Shown: in pieces, positions 6,329-10,250 of the stretch
Layout: each line of letters opens with the position of its first letter
How positions within the stretch are numbered: the stretch's first letter is position 1
From: Lachnospiraceae bacterium UBA1258
Lineage (GTDB): Bacteria > Bacillota > Clostridia > Lachnospirales > Lachnospiraceae
Direction of reading: 5' to 3'
Length of the DNA stretch: 10,250 nt
NCBI GenBank assembly: GCA_002308235.1
Contig: DBVS01000102.1
Location: 1,913 to 12,162 of the forward strand
Made by a program: the position numbers and the translations under genes
The notes under the pieces: model-generated
What the model was told of the DNA's origin: nothing
Databases searched by the model: none
What the model saw: the letters and a program-made list of their open reading frames with translations, nothing else

Positions 6329-7417
6329 ATGGCCGGTTTACAGGAATATAAATGTCCGTGCTGCGGCGGTGCCGTGGCCTTTGATTCGGGGCTTCAGAAG
6401 CTGAAATGCCCCTTTTGCGATACCGAATTCGAACTTGACGATCTGAAGACCTTCGATGAGGAAGTTAAGAACGAAGGTACCGATAATTTTACATGGAACA
6501 CGACTCCCGGTTCCGAGTGGACCGAGGCGGAGGCTTCACAGATACAGAGTTTTGTCTGCAAATCCTGCGGCGGCGAGATAGTGGGAGATATGAACATGGC
6601 GGCCACTGCCTGCCCCTACTGCGGCAATCCCGTGGTGGTTTCGGGACAGTTCTCCGGAATGCTCAAACCCGATTATGTCATTCCCTTTAAACTTGACAAA
6701 GCAGCCGCTACGGAGAGATTAAAGAAGCACATGTCGGGAAAGAAACTTCTTCCCCCTGCCTTCAAGGATGCTCACCATATTGAAGAAGTTAAGGGAGTTT
6801 ACGTTCCCTTCTGGCTTTTTGATGCGGATGTGGATGCTCACATAAGATACAAGGCTTCGGAAAGGCACACCTGGCAGGACGACAGATACAAGTACGAAGA
6901 AACAAAGTATTTCTGTGTTGTACGTGAAGGTAAGATAGCCTTTGACAAGGTCCCTGTGGACGGTTCCTCCAAGATCGACGATACTCTGATGGAATCCCTG
7001 GAACCCTTTAACTTTAAAGAAGCAAAGGACTTCAATACCGCATATCTTGCAGGGTATGTAGCGGATAAATATGATGTGGATGCGGGAACAAGCATAGGAC
7101 GTGCCAACGAAAGGATTAGAAGAGCCACCGAAAGAGCCTTCAGAAGGACCGTAAAGGGCTATGATTCGGTAGATGTGGAAACCAGTACCATCCGCCTTGA
7201 CAATGCGGAAGCAAAATATGCTTTGTACCCCGTATGGCTTTTAAATACCACCTGGAACGGTTCCAAATACGTATTTGCCATGAATGGACAGACGGGCAAG
7301 TTCGTAGGAAATCTTCCCATGGATAAGGGGCTTTTCTGGAAATACTTCTTCAGAACTGCCGGAATATTCACCGTAGCCGCCTTTGCGGTGCAGATGATAC
7401 TTTTTTATGTGATGTAG
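6329..7417 (+). CDS. Double zinc-ribbon, C-terminally anchored membrane protein (YdjG-like)
   Basis: This 362-residue protein begins with two zinc ribbons (C9, C12, C27, C30 and C77, C80, C95, C98), commonly annotated as TFIIB-type zinc ribbon. A soluble middle region (about 110-335) contains DYVIPFKLDK and VYVPFWLFDADV, motifs seen in the YdjG group. One transmembrane helix lies at 338-360, leaving almost no residues outside, so the bulk should be cytoplasmic. ATG 6329 is chosen: AAAAGGAGA (6316-6324) precedes it at ideal distance, while the in-frame ATG 6311 lies directly after the hairpin's T-run with no ribosome site. Bacillus YdjG works with YdjH and the SPFH protein YdjI in recruiting PspA to stressed membrane; a similar complex is inferred here. 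There is no sign that it is a transcription factor despite the TFIIB label. Confidence 0.85.
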   Translation: MAGLQEYKCPCCGGAVAFDSGLQKLKCPFCDTEFELDDLKTFDEEVKNEGTDNFTWNTTPGSEWTEAEASQIQSFVCKSCGGEIVGDMNMAATACPYCGNPVVVSGQFSGMLKPDYVIPFKLDKAAATERLKKHMSGKKLLPPAFKDAHHIEEVKGVYVPFWLFDADVDAHIRYKASERHTWQDDRYKYEETKYFCVVREGKIAFDKVPVDGSSKIDDTLMESLEPFNFKEAKDFNTAYLAGYVADKYDVDAGTSIGRANERIRRATERAFRRTVKGYDSVDVETSTIRLDNAEAKYALYPVWLLNTTWNGSKYVFAMNGQTGKFVGNLPMDKGLFWKYFFRTAGIFTVAAFAVQMILFYVM

Positions 7418-7426
7418 GAGGGAGCC

Positions 7427-7711
7427 ATGAATATACTGTATATCGTAAATGCAATATGTGCGGAAGCTCCGGTGACAGAAGCAGCGACCTCGCCGGATTT
7501 TCTCAAGATGGCGCTTATCGCTTTGGGCGTGGGCCTTCTTGCGGGTTTCATCCATGCCATCAGCTTAAAGAGCGCCCTTACCAGTGTTCACAAAAACGAT
7601 TCCGCCGCGGACTATGAGCGTGAAAACAGCTTTGTGGTGGAGAGACAGTCGGACAATTACGTTTATTCCAACACGAAACGCACGGAACTGCCTCAATCAA
7701 ACAATAAATAA
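7427..7711 (+). CDS. Small membrane protein resembling only the anchor and tail of a TPM-domain protein
   Basis: The gene encodes 94 residues behind a strong site AGGAGGGA (7416-7423), nine bases after the zinc-ribbon gene. A short hydrophobic start (1-11) is followed by about 14 polar residues, one transmembrane helix (26-48), then a hydrophilic tail with LKSALTSVHKNDSAADY (47-63) and DNYVYSNTKRTELP (76-89). That tail recalls the end of YdjH-type TPM proteins (MKSQLKSVR...NYV...FLYSxVxR as I remember it). The roughly 150-residue extracytoplasmic TPM domain that normally lies between signal peptide and anchor is absent, and no frameshifted remnant is visible. It may be a minimal form that keeps the partner-binding anchor. 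Alternatively it is an unrelated small membrane protein; the similarity is from memory and untested. Confidence 0.7.
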   Translation: MNILYIVNAICAEAPVTEAATSPDFLKMALIALGVGLLAGFIHAISLKSALTSVHKNDSAADYERENSFVVERQSDNYVYSNTKRTELPQSNNK

Positions 7712-7720
7712 AGAAAAGAT

Positions 7721-7754
7721 AAGCCCGAAGGACAATCCTTCGGGCTTGTTTTTA
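7721..7754. terminator. Bidirectional terminator between convergent genes
   Basis: A perfect 12-bp stem (AAGCCCGAAGGA 7721-7732 with TCCTTCGGGCTT 7736-7747) has a 3-nt loop. On the plus strand GTTTTTA follows; on the minus strand the complement gives ATCTTTTCTTT. It therefore serves both the SPFH cluster and the convergent repressor gene, whose stop codon is at 7752-7754. Confidence 0.92.
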
Positions 7755-8162
7755 CTTTGCTTTGGTACCGGAGACCTTTGAAAGATCGGCGGTGGGTAAA
7801 ACGTCTTTAACAAACTTCTTGATGGCTGAGAAACTGGTCTGGCTCAGATCGTGCTCTACGCGGCAGGCATCTTCGAGAGCCGTGGCCTCGGGAACACCGA
7901 GGGCCATCAGACATTTGGAAATGGTGGTGTGCCTGTCATAGACATTGGTCGCGATCTTTTTTCCTGCGTCCGTAAGGTAGATGTAACCCGCCTCCGTTAC
8001 GGTTATAAGTTCTTTGAGCCTAAGGTTTTTCATGGCCACGCTGATACTGGATTTTTTGTATCCAAGTTCCGTTGCGATATCAACGCTCCTTACAACGGGC
8101 AGCTTCTTGCTTAAGATAAGTATTGTCTCCAGATAATCTTCCTGAGATTCGTTTCTTTTCAT
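7752..8162 (-). CDS. DtxR/MntR family metal-dependent transcriptional repressor
   Basis: This 136-residue protein has an N-terminal winged helix (about 5-70, with SVDIATELGYKKSSISVAMKNL as recognition region) and a C-terminal metal-binding/dimerisation domain, with no SH3-like third domain. That length is typical of MntR-type short members. Likely metal ligands are D9, E12, H78, C100, E103 and H104. D9/E12/H78 correspond to MntR ligands, while C100 sits where iron-sensing DtxR has Cys102 and manganese-sensing MntR has Glu99. With divergent feoA-feoA-feoB next door, Fe(II) sensing is favoured over Mn. The start at 8162 has AGGAAGG about 10 bases upstream. A GTTA-N8-TAAC dyad over its own start site suggests autoregulation. 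Metal choice is inferred. Confidence 0.9.
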   Translation of the reverse strand: MKRNESQEDYLETILILSKKLPVVRSVDIATELGYKKSSISVAMKNLRLKELITVTEAGYIYLTDAGKKIATNVYDRHTTISKCLMALGVPEATALEDACRVEHDLSQTSFSAIKKFVKDVLPTADLSKVSGTKAK

Positions 8163-8230
8163 GTTTATTACGCCTTCCTTTGAATAAAAAGTATCGAAAA
8201 GTTCAAAAATAAAGCAAAAATCGAACCAAA

Positions 8231-8246
8231 GTTAGCCTTGTATAAC
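8231..8246. promoter_or_regulatory. Candidate iron-repressor operator over the dtxR-like gene start site
   Basis: GTTAGCCTTGTATAAC has GTTA and TAAC half-sites separated by 8 bp. The same architecture recurs at 8339-8354 before feoA. GTTAG/CTAAC is the core of known DtxR/MntR boxes. Placement at the transcription start fits negative autoregulation. Confidence 0.5.
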
Positions 8247-8249
8247 TCA

Positions 8250-8278
8250 AGTATAATGGCTTTATTTGAAATATGCAA
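8250..8278 (-). promoter_or_regulatory. Promoter of the DtxR-family gene
   Basis: Read on the minus strand, TTGCAT (8273-8278) and TATACT (8250-8255) are separated by exactly 17 bp. Transcription would start near 8243, giving a leader of about 80 bases before the start codon at 8162. The candidate operator at 8231-8246 covers the start site. Confidence 0.75.
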
Positions 8279-8322
8279 TAAGGAAGATGCTCCAAAAGGA
8301 AAAATTTATATATTTTTTACTA

Positions 8323-8351
8323 TTGACATTTAACTATAGTTAGCATAGACT
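8323..8351 (+). promoter_or_regulatory. Promoter of the feo operon
   Basis: A consensus -35, TTGACA (8323-8328), is followed after 17 bp by TAGACT (8346-8351), a 4/6 match to the -10 consensus. The leader to the first feoA start is about 55 bases. The spacer contains a perfect 12-bp palindrome (8331-8342), and the -10 lies inside the GTTAG-N6-CTAAC dyad. Confidence 0.7.
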
Positions 8352-8354
8352 AAC
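8339..8354. promoter_or_regulatory. Candidate iron-repressor operator over the feo -10 element
   Basis: GTTAGCATAGACTAAC is a perfect GTTAG-N6-CTAAC dyad covering the -10. It overlaps the 12-bp palindrome TAACTATAGTTA (8331-8342), so the half-site spacing would allow two repressor dimers. Binding here would block RNA polymerase, as expected for metal-loaded repression of iron import. Confidence 0.6.
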
Positions 8355-8412
8355 GAAATGTAGAGGTACGCAATTTGTGTTTCTTGTGTGCAACATACGA
8401 AGGGAGGTATTA

Positions 8413-8625
8413 ATGATGCCTATTTCAATGTTAAAACCCGGTGAGACAAATACCATCAAGAAGGTCGGAGGAAAAGAGGAGACCAGAAAGTTCCTTGAGA
8501 GTCTGGGATTTGTTGAGGGAAGTGAGGTTACGATGATCTCCCGGATTGCGGGAAACATTATCGTAAGCATTAAAGAATCCAGAGTGGCAATAGACAAAAA
8601 CATGGCTTGCCACATAGGAATATAG
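8413..8625 (+). CDS. feoA: FeoA family protein, first copy
   Basis: This 70-residue protein forms a single small SH3-like FeoA domain: MLKPGETNTIKKVGG, then RKFLESLGFVEGSEVTMIS, then a strand-rich end. The [LM]xxLGhxxGxxV pattern is diagnostic. It lacks the APLGDP segment found in the second copy, so it is the more divergent one. GGAGG (8403-8407) lies 5 bases before ATG 8413 and 8 before the adjacent ATG 8416, so either may be used; a GTG at 8377 lies upstream of that site and is rejected. FeoA is a small cytoplasmic partner of the ferrous iron transporter FeoB. Confidence 0.88.
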   Translation: MMPISMLKPGETNTIKKVGGKEETRKFLESLGFVEGSEVTMISRIAGNIIVSIKESRVAIDKNMACHIGI

Positions 8626-8656
8626 GATACGTTCTTTGAAAGGAGACATAGGAAGA

Positions 8657-8878
8657 ATGAAGACGCTTAGAGAGACCAAGTGCAAAGAGACCGTAAAGGT
8701 TGTGCGCATCAACGGTGAAGGCCCCGTCAAGAGAAGGATCATGGACATGGGGATCACCAAGGGCGTGGAGATTTACGTTCGAAAGGTTGCTCCTCTCGGA
8801 GATCCCGTTGAAGTAACCGTCAGAGGCTACGAGCTTTCTTTGAGAAAAGCCGATGCGGAAATAATTGAAGTAGAATAA
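8657..8878 (+). CDS. feoA: FeoA family protein, second copy
   Basis: This 73-residue protein is a classical FeoA domain: VKRRIMDMGITKGVEIYV followed by VAPLGDPVEV and GYELSLRKADAEIIEV, closely following the E. coli FeoA pattern. It begins 31 bases after the first feoA. ATG 8657 follows AGGAG (8641-8645, somewhat far at 11 bases) and AGGAAG (8650-8655, close). An upstream in-frame TTG at 8636 precedes both and is less likely. Two FeoA proteins probably form a complex with the FeoB below. Confidence 0.9.
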   Translation: MKTLRETKCKETVKVVRINGEGPVKRRIMDMGITKGVEIYVRKVAPLGDPVEVTVRGYELSLRKADAEIIEVE

Positions 8879-8930
8879 TTTTTTTGGATAATGGTTAGTT
8901 TAAAAGAACCCAGAACAGAAAAGACTAACC
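8865..8930. promoter_or_regulatory. Possible internal promoter and dyad between feoA and feoB
   Basis: TTGAAG (8865-8870) and GATAAT (8887-8892), 16 bp apart, could form an internal promoter. Immediately downstream, GGTTAGTTTAAAAGAACC (8893-8910) is a dyad similar to the two operator candidates, giving GTTA-N8-GAAC. GGTTAGT (8893-8899) can instead pair with ACTAACC (8924-8930), forming a stem just before the feoB ribosome site. Operator and RNA-hairpin readings are both possible. Confidence 0.35.
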
Positions 8931-8946
8931 GAAAGGAGATATGTTA

Positions 8947-10250
8947 ATGAAACTTAGAATTGCTTTGGCGGGAAACCCCAACTCAGGTAAGACAACACTT
9001 TTCAATGCCCTTACCGGCGCCAACCAGTTCGTGGGAAACTGGCCGGGCGTAACAGTAGAGAAAAAAGAAGGTAAACTTAAGAAACAGTACAATCCTTCCG
9101 ACGATGAAGTCGAGATCGATGACCTTCCCGGTATCTATTCGCTTTCACCTTACACTCTTGAAGAAGTTGTTTCCAGAAATTTCCTTGTAAAAGAAAATCC
9201 CGATGCGATCCTTAACATCGTGGACGGAACCAATATCGAAAGAAACCTTTACTTAAGCACACAGCTTGCGGAACTGGGAATACCCATGGTTCTTGCCGTA
9301 AACATGATCGACGTTGTTGACAAGAACGGAGACAAGATCTCGGTTGAAAAGCTTTCCGAGCACTTCGGTGTGAAGTGCGTATCAATCTCGGCGCTTAAGG
9401 GTGACGGGATCGAAGAAGCTGTTAAGGAAACCATCAATGCAGCGAAGAAAAAAGCTCTTCCCAAGACCATAGATTACGATGCAAAGATCGAAGCAGCCAT
9501 CAGCAATGTTTCGTCTAAACTTTCCGACGTGGCCGAATCCAAGAAGCGTTTCGTAGCCATCAAGGCTCTTGAAAAGGACTCAAGGCTTGACGAACTTACA
9601 ATGGCCGAGACAAATGCGGAAGCAGAAGCAAAGGTGATCGAGGATGCTTTCGATGATGACGTTGAAAGCGTTATCACCAATGCAAGATATGAATATATTT
9701 CATCCATCATTTCTTCATGCCTTGTAAAGAAAGCCAAAGGCAAGCTTTCGGTTTCCGATAAGATTGATAAGATTGTAACCAACAGAATTCTTGCACTTCC
9801 TATTTTTGCAGCCGTTATGTGGCTCGTTTACTTTATTTCCGTAACAACCGTAGGTACCTGGGCAACGGACTGGGCCAACGACGGAGTATTCGGAGACGGC
9901 TGGCACTTATTCGGAATCGGTTCCGCTCAGTACGCTGAAGTATCCGATGAATATAATTCAAATGCACTTATCGCAGACGGCTTTGATGCATACGTTGAAG
10001 AAAACGGTGTTGAGCCTGCCGGTGATTTTGAATATGCGGTAGAAGACGAAGAAACCCTTGAAGTTACCTATGAAACCGCAACTCTTGAAGATTATGCGGC
10101 AGCAAGAGCGTATCTGGATGCAAACGAAGAACCCGATCCCGCGGAATACGGAGTATGGGTTCCCGGCGTACCGGTGCTTGTTGAAAGCCTCCTTGACGCT
10201 CTTAATTGTAACGATGTCGTAAAGGGTCTTATCCTTGACGGTATCGTAGC
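8947..10250 (+). CDS. feoB: Ferrous iron transporter FeoB, N-terminal part (continues past window)
   Basis: The frame stays open for 434 codons to the window end. The N-terminal G domain has G1 GNPNSGKTT (9-17), G2 GVTVE (34-38), G3 DLPG (59-62), G4 NMID (119-122) and G5 SISALKG (146-152). A helical GDI-like region follows to about 280, then the first transmembrane helix (283-303). FeoB imports Fe(II) across the cytoplasmic membrane. Where typical FeoB passes quickly to LLVDGIIAGVG, this protein has an insertion at about 324-402 with about 23 Asp/Glu and one Arg; by topology it should be outside the cell. The family segment resumes at VPVLVESLLDAL. ATG 8947 follows AAAGGAGAT (8932-8940) at good distance; an in-frame ATG at 8941 abuts the site. 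Full FeoB is usually near 600-800 residues, so the core gates are missing here only because of the window edge. Confidence 0.95.
   Translation, partial: MKLRIALAGNPNSGKTTLFNALTGANQFVGNWPGVTVEKKEGKLKKQYNPSDDEVEIDDLPGIYSLSPYTLEEVVSRNFLVKENPDAILNIVDGTNIERNLYLSTQLAELGIPMVLAVNMIDVVDKNGDKISVEKLSEHFGVKCVSISALKGDGIEEAVKETINAAKKKALPKTIDYDAKIEAAISNVSSKLSDVAESKKRFVAIKALEKDSRLDELTMAETNAEAEAKVIEDAFDDDVESVITNARYEYISSIISSCLVKKAKGKLSVSDKIDKIVTNRILALPIFAAVMWLVYFISVTTVGTWATDWANDGVFGDGWHLFGIGSAQYAEVSDEYNSNALIADGFDAYVEENGVEPAGDFEYAVEDEETLEVTYETATLEDYAAARAYLDANEEPDPAEYGVWVPGVPVLVESLLDALNCNDVVKGLILDGIV

Noticed and set aside
8377..8412. GTG-initiated N-terminal extension of the first feoA.
   Set aside because: The extension would cover the gene's own GGAGG site and adds residues not found in FeoA proteins.
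1..10250. CRISPR array, insertion sequence, transposase or phage genes.
   Set aside because: No regularly spaced repeats and no recognisable transposase, integrase or cas-like coding sequence were seen in any frame.

Overview
The window looks like a chromosomal segment of an anaerobic Firmicute, most likely a Lachnospiraceae-type Clostridium relative. This is inferred from near-universal AGGAG ribosome binding sites, moderate GC, a tRNA without encoded CCA, tandem feoA genes before feoB, and neighbour families typical of that group. No taxonomic search was possible. All genes read left to right except one repressor gene.

Bases 1-319 hold the 3' end of a tRNA gene (probably tRNA-Met, CAT), its strong terminator, and a compact palindrome-rich stretch that ends in an exact 18-bp second copy of the tRNA 3' end. 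A promoter with an extended -10 follows.

Bases 320-4871 look like a four-gene operon. It encodes a duplicated DUF1538 integral membrane protein, two divergent P-II (GlnB-like) proteins, and a large 7TM receptor whose GGDEF and EAL domains have both lost their signature catalytic residues. The genes overlap or abut. My reading is an uncharacterised membrane transport or sensing module controlled by P-II proteins and by a nucleotide-binding, non-catalytic receptor.

Bases 4872-7755 hold a membrane-stress type cluster: an SPFH protein with C-terminal zinc ribbons (YdjI-like), a double zinc-ribbon membrane protein (YdjG-like), and a 94-residue membrane protein that resembles only the membrane anchor and tail of the TPM-domain partner (YdjH-like). 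A hairpin between the first two genes probably lowers downstream expression.

Bases 7752-10250 are an iron-uptake locus. A DtxR/MntR-family repressor on the minus strand diverges from feoA-feoA-feoB, and feoB runs off the window. GTTA-N8-TAAC dyads overlap both divergent promoters, and a related dyad lies before feoB, so the repressor plausibly controls itself and Fe(II) import. FeoB carries a strongly acidic insertion of about 80 residues in its first predicted extracellular loop.
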